DNA from: Vandiemenella viatica
Taxonomy: Eukaryota; Arthropoda; Insecta; Orthoptera; Morabidae
Assembly (NCBI GenBank): GCA_031002005.1
Contig: CM061920.1
Span: 117,914,095-117,978,094, forward strand
Reading direction: 5' to 3'
DNA length: 64,000 nucleotides
Shown here: one piece after another, positions 34,021-44,350 of the stretch
Layout: each line of letters opens with the position of its first letter
Position numbering within the stretch: the stretch's first letter is position 1
Notes under the pieces: model-generated
What the model was told of the DNA's origin: nothing
The model's input: only the letters and a program-made list of their open reading frames with translations
The model's database searches: none
Position numbers and translations under genes: made by a program

Positions 34021-34838
34021 TGAAGTGGACTACACTTAACGGTTCCTTGAAGTTTATTACTCGGTACACAATACAACAGGTAAACCATAAACAAATGTGG
34101 GTACAGTTATCAGAAGACCGTCGAGAATTTCAGCCTGGTCCTGATCCGGGGTAGAGTGACGGCTTCTACTTCTCGCGAACTTCCGGTGGTCTTCTGTAGT
34201 TGACGCTGGTTCAGCGGTCAGGCTGGAACTGGCGGTGGAGCGGCCGGCTACGCTTATATAGGCGGCCTGGCGCAGGAATTCCGTTGTGTGGTAGTACGGC
34301 GACCTCTGTAAGAAATAGTCCCACTTAGCTTCTAGATGATTCTATTTGTTTTCCTGGTTTGTTTTGATGCCTCTGCGCCTGTTTGGAGTCGTATATGTAT
34401 CCCGGCGTGCAGGCGCGTTGTGTTTGAGGTCTGCCTGGCAGGGGCCTTTACTGGCAGACTGAACAAAAAGAATCAGTATGAATACAAAATCATTCAGAAT
34501 CATTATGAAACGACAGAAATAAAAATTAAAGATATTTACACACAAAATTATCCACATAAATCAGTCCAAACTGTCGCAAATTGTCCTCTAAACATCATAG
34601 CTCACATCAATACTTGGAATTACAACCGTTTAACCAATGCTTCATGCATAGTACTGTCCTTGAATATATTAAATAGTATTTACATAGTTTCTTTTCATAA
34701 AAAAAGTCCATTTACACAAATTAACAATTGATTGCAAGAAAAATATACAAAACCATATTCACTCAACTCCCAGCTTGCTACAAATAATTCTTAGAACACA
34801 AATTCATTCATGGTGTGGGTCTGAGGGCCGTTATAACA
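34021..34838 (-). repeat. 5' LTR of second element (818 bp)
   Basis: On the minus strand it begins TGTTATAACGGCCCTCAG (34,838) and ends CCACTTCA (34,021), next to the PBS. A TATATAAGCG box (34,254-34,260) in a GC-rich context is the likely promoter. The first ~350 bp (about 34,490-34,838) resemble the matching part of the array LTRs: shared blocks include TGGAATTACAA, ATATTAAAT, and a CTACAAATA run near the end. The other LTR of this element is not in the window. Confidence 0.8.
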
Positions 34839-35279
34839 TGAAATGTCTAGTTGATTAGTTGTCACCCTCTACATTGTGTTAAGGTCGATAGTAAAAAGGA
34901 TGCAGAAAGCTTAACTTTAAATGTTCGACAAAGAATTTCGATGGTGAAGATCATGGTTGCCGGGAGGGAGGTGCAAGGGGGTGTACTTGCAACCCCCAGC
35001 TATGAAAGAAAATACACACAAAAAGATTAAGAAACAAAAATTTTATTATTAAATTCACTGTTCGAATAATAACTTAAGGCGCCTAGGTAATTGTCCAAAT
35101 TTGTTCAACACCTTGTCGATAAATTCAGCAACCTTAATTAATAAGTGTTATAAATAAAGAATATATATAAAAAACAGATGCACCCCTTTAAAGTAATCCT
35201 GCCGGCGCCCATGGTGAAGATTCGCTATGATTTTCCTTTGAACTGTTTGTATTGACAATCACCCTCTACAACTCGGTGC
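34839..35279. other. Unannotated interval
   Basis: AT-rich sequence between the second element's LTR and the satellite-like repeat. No gene, terminal repeat or tRNA box recognised. Confidence 0.3.
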
Positions 35280-36800
35280 TACAAAAGAAAAGTTGATTAA
35301 AATCATATATATTATTTCTATAAAGTATTTTTTTGTCACAAGCTTGTATCTTCCTTCATAATTAGCCGAAATCAATGAATGAGGTGTCATTTTAAAGCAT
35401 ATGGTCTCCACTTTGGTCACATCATATTTTAAGAAATGAAGTTTTCGGAATTCGTCCCTTAAAGGGCAAAAATGACAATATTTCTAAAATACTGTTTTCT
35501 GTGTTAAGAATCATTTATCTTCCTGGATACCTATCTGAAATCGTTTAATGAAGTATCATTTTAAAGATTAAGATCTGCGCATCAGTGACGTCATATATTA
35601 ATACAGAAATGTTTCGGAATTCGACCCTTAAAGGGCAAAAGTAGTAATATTTTTGCAATGCGTTTTTGTGTCACGAGCGATTTATCTGACTTCATATCTA
35701 ACCGATACAGTCTTCACCGTGGTAACATTATATTTTAACAAACGAAATTTTCGTAATTCGACCCTTAAAGGCCAAAAAGGTCAATTTTTCTAAAATGCGT
35801 GTTTTGTGTCTCCAGCAATTTATCTCCCTGGATATCTAACTGAATAAATGAAGTAGGACTATGAGGAGTAATGGCTCAGCTTTGTGGCATCATATTTTAA
35901 GAAAGAATGTTTTTGTAATTCAACCCTTAAAGGACAAAAATGTCAATTTTTCTAAAATTCGTTTTTCGTGTCTCGAGCCACTTATCTCCCTGGATATCTA
36001 TCCAAAATCGATAAATCAAGTAAGATTTTGAGGAATATTTTCCCAGCTTTGGTGACATCATTTTTTAGGAAAGAAGTTTTTGGAATTCAACCCTTAAAGG
36101 GAAAAAGTATAAATAGTTCTACAACGCATGTTTGTGTCACGAGCTATTTATTTCCCTTGATATCTAACCGATATAGATAAATGAGATATCATATTAATGA
36201 CTACGGTCTCCGCCGTGGTAACATTATATTTTAAGAAAAGAATTTTTCGTAATTCGAACCTAAAGGGCAAAAACGTCAATTTTTTTAAAATGCGTTTTTT
36301 TTTTATCTCGAGCCATTTATTTCCCTTGACAATTAAACAAAATTGATAAACGAGGTATCATTTAAAAGATTGAGGTCTTCGTAATGTCTTCAGTTCCGTT
36401 ACCACATTTTAAGAAAGAAATTTTTAAAAGTTCTAACCTTGGTGTGCAAAAGTATAAAAAAAATCATCATTTCTAGAACCTTTCCCCACCCCTCCCCTCG
36501 CTTGATAAGTAACCGAAATCGATAAATGAGATATGATTTTTAAGACCAAGATGGCTGCTTTGGTCACACCATACTTTATAAAAGAAATTTTTTGGAATTC
36601 GACCCTTAAAGGGAAAAAGTATCAATATTATTTCTACAGCGTGTTTTATTATTATTATTATCACAAGCCATTTATCTTCTTCGATACCTAACCGAAATTG
36701 ATAAATATCATATCGTTTTAAAGATTAAGGTCTCCAGTTAGGTAAAATCATAAATTAAGAATTTTTTTTTCGGAATTTGGTGCTTAAAGTGGTAGCGCGT
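35280..36800. repeat. ~165-bp degenerate tandem repeat with CCCTTAAAGGG core
   Basis: About nine copies of a unit recur, marked by the palindrome CCCTTAAAGGG or variants at about 35,456, 35,625, 35,760, 35,923, 36,089, 36,257, 36,436, 36,600 and 36,780 (spacing 135-180, mostly 163-180). Each unit also carries AAATCGATAAATGAGGTATCA, an ATCATATTTTAAGAAA block and a GGAATTCGACC block. Copies are heavily diverged. It may be the expanded interior of a larger transposon on the minus strand, whose end could be the ACTAGACGACCCGTGCG motif near 37,217-37,235. Confidence 0.8.
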
Positions 36801-38149
36801 ATGAGAAACTTCAGAGCCAAGTCCCTAGATTGAAGCAGCAGATACCACAGAGGTGTCAATAAACTTTTTTTATTCAATAATTAAATTTTCGGATTTTTTT
36901 CTGTTGTGGAAACACTTTCGTTTTACTATACAATTCCAATGTAAACATTTTATTCTCACAGCAACAAATATCACAGAGATGTTGATGTGTTATGTGCATT
37001 TTGTTCAGGTTGGTTGTTTTCTGTTATGGTCAGTGACAATGTGTCGTAAATACAGAGTGTTTTAAATTTTCCTAACTGTTTCGTAATATGTTGTAAGTAT
37101 TTTGATGCGTACCTATTACACTAAAAAAATAAACATTTGCTACAAAAGTACGGTTGTACTATTCATTATATTACAAGCATTCAACCTCACTATTCACCGC
37201 ATTTTATTCGCGAAATTTTCGCACGGGTCGTCTAGTAAATATTAATTGCTATACAGAGTGCCACCATGTCAATTTTCTTGCAGTTAGCACGCATTTTTAA
37301 ATTAAATTTCTATTTGTAATCTATTATCCACCACCTCTTGGCAACTTATCTAGTCCTTTACTCCCACGCCTATGAGTGAAAACTGTAAGACTCGCTTCCG
37401 CCTGAAATCAATTGCTAATTAGTGGATATTGTCCTCTGTTCCTTCCACATACCATTCCTAATTCTTCGTACAATGTCCATCCAGGTAACAACCGGCTGCT
37501 ATATTTCAGTAACTCCTAATATAACGGTATAAGGTATTGTGTACGTACCGCAATCGCTTTGTACTTCTACTTCAACTATTGTATTTGATACCCATAACCT
37601 ATGCCGTATAGAGTTTTATCATTAATGCTTTTATTATGTAACATCAAAATATTTTACGCTGTGAATTCGGACTGCCATTAATTTTGTGGAGAGTCGAACA
37701 TAAAGGGAAGTCGTAGTGTCAGTAATAGCCAACTGGAATCGGAAGAAATATTTCGCAGCCGTCACTAAATGTAGTTTTCCAAGACGAAATGTTATAAGTT
37801 TCTAAAGTTTATAAATTTGCATGTTCCAACCATACATAGTATTTGCTTCACATTTCATTTGTTCACATGATCCTTCCGTCTGTGGATCTTAACCGCATTT
37901 ACCCTGTTGCATAATCGTATGGCAGCGAATGACACACCACGTAACTGTAGTTACTTCAGTCTCATATTGTAGATTAGATTTCAGAACACTTGAATCGATA
38001 AATGTACAGCGCGTAGTGGAGATACGAATAATACTTTGCTTCTAGTCTTTATGTCTGAGTATGGTCCATGTGTGGGATTGAAATATTTTCCTTGCCTCAG
38101 GTTTTAGCTATCGTTACACTCGTTCACACACTATTCGGCGCGACACAAT
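36801..38149. other. Unannotated interval
   Basis: AT-rich sequence without a recognised gene. At about 37,198-37,235 the minus strand reads ACTAGACGACCCGTGCG then AAAATTTCGCGAA, resembling the CTAGCTGACCCGGCAAAGC starts of the repeats at 54,725 and 61,690; this may be one end of an element containing the 35.3-36.8 kb satellite. Confidence 0.35.
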
Positions 38150-39494
38150 TTGTTGTTATACATCCAAAAAAAAAATGTTACAAGTGCTCTGAAGGGCGCA
38201 GGGAAATTTTTTATTAAAAAGTTGGGACACCTGCATGGACGGGGGTCCGTAACAGTCAAACGGAGCCCCACTCCAATTCAGTCCGTTGAGGTAGGTCGTC
38301 AGAGAATCAGCTCCCGTCAACCTACGCAGGGGCCGTTCAAACCACCTACCTGTGAGATTCCCTCGGTCATCAAATTCCTCACTTTGCGGCAAGAATCCGC
38401 GGCCGAAATCCTTCTTCGGTTTGTGGAAACCTACGGGCCTGAGGAAATGACACGTCAGCACGTTTACAAGTGGGTTTGGTTGATTAAGGAAGGTCGCACT
38501 GACATACATGTCTCTCGTTTCAGGAGAGCTTCTGAAGGAAGTTGAGGAAACAATGCGCAGTGACTATTGACAGCATTCATGAAATGTTCCCACACATATC
38601 TCAAATTTTCATGGGTGAAATTGTCTCCTCCACACACTTTTAGTGAATCGCAGAGTAATGATAATAATAAAAGCTAAATTATAAGAAGTTGAGTGCAAGA
38701 TGGGTGCCAAAAATGTTGACTCCAGAGCATTGCCAAAACCACGTTTTGGCCGCACGAGAATTTCTTGAAGGTTATGAAACGGACGGCGAGGCATTTCTTG
38801 ACTCAATTGTCACTGGTGATGAAACTTGGGTATGTCACTATACTCCCGAGTCCAAAAGGCAGTCCCAACAATTTCGTCATACCTATTCGCCAACGGCCAA
38901 AAAGTTCAAAGTGCAGTTGTCAGAGCGGAAGATTGTGGCATCTGTTTTTTGGGACAGAAAAGATGTTTTGTTAGTGGATTTCATGGACAAAGGGACCACC
39001 ATCAATGCTGTCGCTTATTGTGAGACCTTAAAAAATTAAAAAAAGAAGATTAATGATAAAAGGAGAGGAATGCTGATTCGCGGTGTGTCCCTCCTTTACG
39101 ACAATGTAAGACCCCACATGGCTCGTGTCACTCAGTACCTCCTCGTACCATCTGGATGGCATGTTGTGATCCACCCATCTCATTCCCCGGACCTCGCGCC
39201 CTCGGACTACCATCTTTTCAGCAAATTAAAGGAGTTTTTGGGCGGGGAACGTTTTTTCAACGATCAGGAAGTGAAAGAGATGGTGGAAAATTGGCTTTTG
39301 AAGGTAAAGCGGAGCGTGTACGAGGAGGGTATACAAAAACTAATGGCCAGGCTGAAGAAGTACATCGAACTTGATGGTGATTATGTGGAGAAATAAAGAC
39401 ATGTTCTGTAACATACCCTGTAAATTTGGTTGAAATATATTAATTTTTCGATTTTTAACAGCACTTGTAACCTTTTTTTTCTGGATATCCCTCG
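38150..39494 (+). mobile_element. mariner (D34D) transposon, inactive
   Basis: Both ends carry a shared inverted repeat. The left has CCAAAAAAAAAATGTTACAA followed by GTGCT (from 38,163). The reverse complement of the right end has CCAGAAAAAAAAGGTTACAA followed by GTGCT. The right terminus reads GGATATCCCTCG followed by TA at 39,495-39,496, the expected mariner target. The left terminus is degraded, so the start is approximate. The transposase gene between them is broken (separate entry). Confidence 0.85.
38350..39396 (+). pseudogene. mariner transposase pseudogene
   Basis: Three open pieces make up the transposase. About 38,355-38,545 holds the N-terminal helix-turn-helix region (IKFLTLRQESAAEILLRF, then MTRQHVYKW). 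38,689-39,039 holds GDETWVCHYTPESKRQS with the first catalytic Asp at 38,818. 39,070-39,396 holds LLYDNVRPHMA, the second Asp, and HSPDLAPSDYHLF with the third Asp at about 39,204 in D34D spacing. The WVPKMLT block is also intact. Frameshifts around 38,545-38,689 and a stop/poly-A region at 39,040-39,070 break the chain. The catalytic triad itself is preserved, so the damage is not ancient, but the copy cannot make a full protein. Confidence 0.9.
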
Positions 39495-39496
39495 TA

Positions 39497-39986
39497 TGTG
39501 GCATTTGGCTGATTAAGCCACACAGCCTACTGTAACGTATTTATATTATAACCGAGTATGCTCCTATCATTTAAAAATATTTTGAGAACTTAAAAGTGAG
39601 GGATAATACAGTACAAACAGCACCTAATTTGAGTACCCCCCCCCCTCTCTCCTCAATGGCGGGGCGAGACCCAAATTTGATGTGGGCAAGATAAGTTTTG
39701 CAAACCCCTTTGTTGGCACAAGGGGACGCAATTTATAAACAATTTTTTCTTTTGAAATCGTCAATTTTTTATTTATACAAGCAATTATAAAGTAAACAGT
39801 AAAAATCAAAGAAACAGAAATTTCCTGCAATAGTCTTACTGAACTCCAAAATCAATATATCGAAATCCAGCTTAGATGCTGTATTTGCTTCAATTGATTA
39901 AACTGCCAAATCTGAAACAATCTGCTCGCCCACTGTATTTCGTGAATAATTTTAATTTTTAAATGCTCCTTTCAGCGGAGAACATA
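39497..39986. other. Unannotated interval
   Basis: AT-rich sequence between mariner and the hairpin MITE. There is a C-run at about 39,638-39,650. No gene recognised. Confidence 0.3.
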
Positions 39987-40306
39987 CTACAAGTAGTGTT
40001 GCCCAAATGCAAGAACAAGACGAGACTTGGCCAGTCTTGGTCTTGGTCTTGCATCAATACACCTGCTCTAGGTCATGGTCTTGGTCTTGCAAAAATGCAA
40101 GACCAAGACCAAGACTGCAAGACCAAGACCGATTTTGGGCAACACCAGTGTTGCCCAAATGCAAGAACAAGACGAGACTTGGCCAGTCTTGGTCTTGGTC
40201 TTGCATCAACACACCTGGTCTTGGTCTTGGTCTTGGTCTTGCAAAAATGCAAGACCAAGACCAAGACTGCAAGACCAAGACCGATTTTGGGCAACACTAC
40301 TACAAG
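39987..40306. mobile_element. Dimeric hairpin MITE (2 x 153 bp), hAT-like ends
   Basis: Two direct copies (39,994-40,146 and 40,146-40,299) each begin AGTGTTGCCCAAATGCAAG and end CGATTTTGGGCAACAC, so each copy has inverted ends. The interior is built of TCTTGG/CCAAGA hexamers with perfect palindromes such as CTTGCAAAAATGCAAG, so a single strand would fold into long hairpins. The pair is flanked by the 7-bp direct repeat CTACAAG (39,987-39,993 and 40,300-40,306). A 7-8 bp duplication and GTGTTGCCCAA ends suggest a hAT-mobilised non-autonomous element inserted as a dimer. Protein-like frames here are artefacts of the hexamer repeat. Confidence 0.75.
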
Positions 40307-41728
40307 GTATTATTAACAAAATTCGAATATATAAATATTTGGGTACATTTCTTTTAACTTATTTCCGTTATGTGTTACAGCAGTTGTTTCGCATCTTTAA
40401 CGAAGTCGGGTGAATTTGGGATCACTGTTTGCAGTGAGGGACCTAGTTGGGGTCAAACCGGGTCACTTGCTCCGGGTGGCAACTTCAGCGAGGTGGCATA
40501 ATCACGTTTGAAGGGGCGGCAATCCCCGGCTCGGAAAATTCGTCGATCCGTCACTAATTGTTTATAATTCGTAAGGCTTGAAATCATTGTTCTCTCACAC
40601 TCGCAGACTGTGTGCTTATCTCGGCAGATTTTTAATATATGCTCTTTTGGAATATTTTGTAGCTTGTTTAGATCATAGAGAAAACCGAAAGTTTCAAAGT
40701 GTAGTTTTAAAGACGAAAATTTTGAATCCATATTACTCATTATGGAAACAATCCTGGTGTTTTAAAATCTGTTTCATACAGGCTTTTTGGAATCTGTACA
40801 GATTAATCGATGCTTTTGTAATCAAACATTCTTTTCGTTTTGGCTACCCTTTCATTTTTAAAGTCTTTTGGCAGATCGTAACTGCTTTTTTCAATGAATT
40901 GACGAGCGTCAGACAAGCATTGCTCGAACCAACATTCTCCTCATTCTTTGATCCAGTCACAAAATTAACGCAAATGATCAAGAGCAATGCTATAATGGAC
41001 CTGTACATATTGCCATATTTTTCTGAGCATATTAACACGTGATAATATCCCATACCATAGATATGTTGATACGATAAATTCTAAGTTGACCATTTCATTC
41101 AAAACCGAACCACAACTACTAAGTATATCCGAGTCTTCCGTGAGATTTTTTTAAGCTTTCAATGCACTCAAAAACATCATCAAATTGAAATAATACGGCC
41201 TTCGCTGTCTCGATTCTGCTTTTCCATCTTGTGCCTGTTAAAGGCTTTATAGTGAGCTTTAATTTTCTTTTGATTAATTTTCAGCGTTTTCTAGATATTT
41301 AAAATAGCAAATAAATTTTCTGAATAAAATCAAAAACATTTTTGCTGCGGCAGAAGAATTAGCTGCATCAGCCAACAGCAAATTCCAACTGTGACATCCT
41401 CATGGTTTGAAAAAATAATATTTAATATTCGAGTTAACTCCGCTGTTTATGCCTCCCATATTTACACGATTGTTAAATCATTGGCTAAGACAGTTTTTAA
41501 TATCTGATCCATTTTCTCTAGCTGTTTCAGTATTGCCTTATTTAGATATTCTCCAATCGTCTCAGCGACTGTAAAAAATCCGGTTAATTTTTCATCTATT
41601 TTGCCGGTTGATGTATTAAAAAATGTTTAGATAACTTACTTTTGTTCAATTTGACCAGCCTCTATTGCAGTCGAGCAAAATAGAATAACATTTTCAGTTT
41701 TTTACGTTAAGAATCACTTCATCGACAA
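40307..41728. other. Unannotated interval
   Basis: AT-rich. The plus frame at 40,578-41,042 (154 codons) is open but shows no recognisable domain; a minus frame overlaps it. No terminal repeats or tRNA boxes seen. Confidence 0.3.
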
Positions 41729-42826
41729 TATACCAGAAAGTAGTTGGACACTTTTGAAAATAGGTAAGTCAGTACGTTAGTTATCTTATGGGGAAACCGT
41801 TTGCTGCATCCGGTGTAAAACCAGCTGACGAAGAGATATCACGAGATACAGAATTATCGGACTTCTATATGGGCGTTATTGTGGACTGTCATTTCAGTGT
41901 GATATCTATATAAGTCATTGTACTGAAAGTTAACAGCACCAAATCGACAATCGCTTTCGTCCTGTGTAAGTGGAAGATTGATGTGAATTGCGTCAATGCT
42001 GCATGTTCTGGGCGACCATCAATTTTGATTGACAGACATCGAAGAACACTGAAATATAAAATTGTCAAAAATAGGGCAGAAGCCATTAATATCATCAGAA
42101 AGGAGTTTTATGCAGCAACAGGAGTAAAGGTTTACATTGGGACATTACGTACAGAGGCCCACCGTCTTGAAAATTTCGGAAGAGCAGCTGCACTTAAGCG
42201 CCACACCTTGCCGACTCGGGTGATGCTTGGACCGTCGTAACCGAACACTGGCTCTGTGGAGTGATGAGTCGAGGTTTATATTATTCCAGTCCGATGGATG
42301 TGAATAGGTGTGACGTCTACGCTCGGAACGACTTTTGTCTGCGTGTACAGTGTCTACTAAGAAATTCGGTGGTGGTGAAGGCGTGCTGTTTCACGGCCGC
42401 TGTCATGGTAACACGAACATAGTGGCCTATTATAACATTCTGAATAAGGAAATGCTCCCAAGATCGTGGCATTTCTGCGGAATGGACCAATGTTACTTCC
42501 AGTTACTGCAGCAGTACGCCGACACAATGTTCGCCAATTGGACTGGCTCACCCAGAACCCCGAACTCAACTTTATAGAACATTTTTGGGACGAACCGAAA
42601 TCTCTGGCGAGGGATCGTCAGGAGTGGCTACAGTCCATAGCTCAACGCATAGGATGATTGCAAGAACAATGGCGACGAATCCCATTGGAAGTCCTGGAAA
42701 CAGTCGTAGAGAGCATGCCAGACAGGTCGGTTGTTATTATAGCCGCAAGAGCGGCCCTATGATATTCTAACGAGTTGAAAACCACAGAGCAAATTTTGTG
42801 GTCAGGTGTCCAATTACTTTATGTTA
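41729..42826 (+). mobile_element. Tc1-like transposon, inactive
   Basis: The left end has CCAGAAAGTAGTTGGACAC and the reverse complement of the right end has ACATAAAGTAATTGGACAC. Inverted ends of the form CAGAAAGTANTTGGACAC are typical of Tc1-like elements. TA-rich dinucleotides flank both sides, but the exact boundaries are uncertain. The element encloses a broken Tc1 transposase on the plus strand. Confidence 0.8.
41960..42765 (+). pseudogene. Tc1-like transposase pseudogene
   Basis: The frame at about 41,983-42,240 gives CSGRPSILIDRHRRTLKYKI, the GRP linker and second helix-turn-helix of Tc1 transposases. A second frame from 42,240 reads LWSDESRFILFQSDG, containing the first catalytic Asp (SDES). 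The block at about 42,515-42,600 reads LDWLTQNPELNFIEHFWDE, equivalent to the usual DWPAQSPDLNPIEHLWD with the DDE glutamate. At least three frameshifts or stops interrupt it (after 42,240, in the DN region near 42,510, and after 42,577). The DNAPCH-type motif is not preserved. It is inactive. Confidence 0.85.
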
Positions 42827-43009
42827 GATAGCGTACTTTTTTACATCAATATGATCAATTCATTTTGAATGTTGTGGCTTAGGTAATGCTTTGTAAGTTG
42901 ATTGTCATTAATGCGTTTCATGTGTTCGTAACGTAGGGTCATATTTAGACATCAGTTTAAACAAGTCTACGAACTTACCAGAATTCTCGCTGTCTTCACC
43001 AAAATTTAT

Positions 43010-43036
43010 ATATATGTATTTATATATATATATATC
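43010..43036. repeat. TA-rich microsatellite
   Basis: A run of TATATA repeats directly follows the 3' tail side of the minus-strand SINE at 43,030-43,275. Such simple repeats at SINE 3' ends are common. Confidence 0.7.
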
Positions 43037-43275
43037 TCTTATGCCTTTAAGCCTGCATCGTTGACGTCTAGGTCATTAGAGGCGGGATGGGACTGGGGAC
43101 AAGGAACGAAAAGGAATTCGGCCATGGCATTTTGTAGGGAGCATCCCGCATTCGCCTGGAGTGATTTGCGGAAACCATCGTAAACCCAAATCTGGATGCC
43201 CGGACGGGGATTCGAACCGCGGTCCTCCCGAATGCAAGGCCAGAGCGTTAACCACTCACCCACCACGCTAGGTAC
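43030..43275 (-). mobile_element. tRNA-derived SINE, best-preserved copy
   Basis: On the minus strand the copy starts with a tRNA-like head: an A-box-like GCGTGGTGGGTGAGTGGTTA and a B box GGTTCGAATCCCCGT at standard spacing, which together form an internal RNA polymerase III promoter. The body follows as CATCCAGATTTGGGTTTACG, AAATCACTCCAGGCGAATG, CCATGGCCGAATTCC and CCCGCCTCTAATGACC, with tail GACGTCAACGATG. At least three more copies occur in this window. The 79-codon frame across it is a by-product, not a gene. Confidence 0.8.
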
Positions 43276-44281
43276 CAATCTTGAGAGATTCTCTGTGACC
43301 TCTAAATGCCAGGTTATGCGAGGCTAAAAAAAATTAATGATATCAATTACTCTCTCAAACATATTGTGCTAATGTTTTTGAGATAAGTGAATTAGCCTTT
43401 CTTTTTTTGGCATATTGTTTTTTCATGCTTTATTCATTTGTTTAAAGTCGTCCTCTGGAACGTAATCGCCATAAGTTCTTTGGTATTCTCACGTCTTTGT
43501 AAAATGCTACTTAAGTCACAGCAGACAGCACCCTACCTGTACGATCTGAGTTTGTGAACTGCCTAATAGTCTGCATGGAACACAAAAAAACTTTATTTTG
43601 AAATTTTTGATAAACCAACCAGTGACGATGTTGGGTTTCGCCATTATTTAGTTTTGTTGAGAAATGAAAAGTGCGTACAGCGCGCGAGGCCGTAGGCGGT
43701 CGCCCACGCCTCACGCCGCTTCTGCCCCCGTTCGCCTGCTGTTGCCTGCGACTCACTGCACGAGAGCTTCGACGCTACCAGGGCCGGTAACGTCAATAAT
43801 AATCTGTCACGTACTGACTAACCAAACCACTGTGTAAGGTAAGGGAATCTGTTGTCGGAATGAGATTGAATCCATTTCCCAATTTAAGGAAATACGGTGA
43901 TCCGGAAAACCATGCATAAAACCAACAGCACTCTCAAGTTTGTCAGTCCGAACGAGTCCACGTGTGTCGACTTTAGGAGAATGTTTAATCAAAGGGTTGA
44001 CTATAGGAGCCATTGCAGAGGTTCTTTTATCTATATGTACTTAAGTTTACGAGCAACTGTTATATATAATGGAGTAGAAATATTCAGGATGCAGAAAATG
44101 ACATCAGGATCTGTAGTTATTAAAAATAGTATGGCCAGAGGCTTCGAAAATGGGAATATAAATTCTTTACGTGTCTACAATAGGTGCGCTTACCTTATTT
44201 GACTTTGCTTTCTTCTAGCCATCTAATAGGAACTAGACCTGCCAACTGAATACGCCAGCCATTTCTTCTTCCTGTCCCTTG
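43276..44281. other. Unannotated interval with a GC-rich patch
   Basis: Mostly AT-rich. A GC- and CpG-rich patch lies at about 43,675-43,780, with frames open on the minus strand (GVRRGRPPTASRAVRTF) but no recognisable domain or clear start. It could be a small promoter or exon, or a repeat. The short frames elsewhere carry no known motif. Confidence 0.3.
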
Positions 44282-44350
44282 TTAGGCCTGGTGGCCTGTT
44301 ACTGTCTCAATCCATCTTCTTGCTAGTCTGCCTCTGGGCTCGTATTTGAG
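44282..44350 (-). repeat. LINE C-terminal tail fragment, copy 2
   Basis: The minus strand reads KYEPRGRLARRWIETVTGHQ then A and a stop, the style of ending seen in many non-LTR retrotransposon ORF2 proteins. It is closely similar to the tail at 3,433-3,480. Its 5' portion is not recognisable. Confidence 0.45.

Noticed and set aside
35280..36800. CRISPR-like array, considered because of regular repeats
   Set aside because: The whole 165-bp unit is repeated with divergence throughout; there are no unique spacers between constant repeats, and the context is insect.
40007..40413. Plus and minus frames rich in KTKTK and SWSW patterns
   Set aside because: They are translations of the CCAAGA/TCTTGG hexamers in the hairpin MITE and occur in all frames.
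40578..41042. 154-codon plus frame in AT-rich DNA
   Set aside because: No domain and no supporting signals; the length is within chance for this composition and window size.
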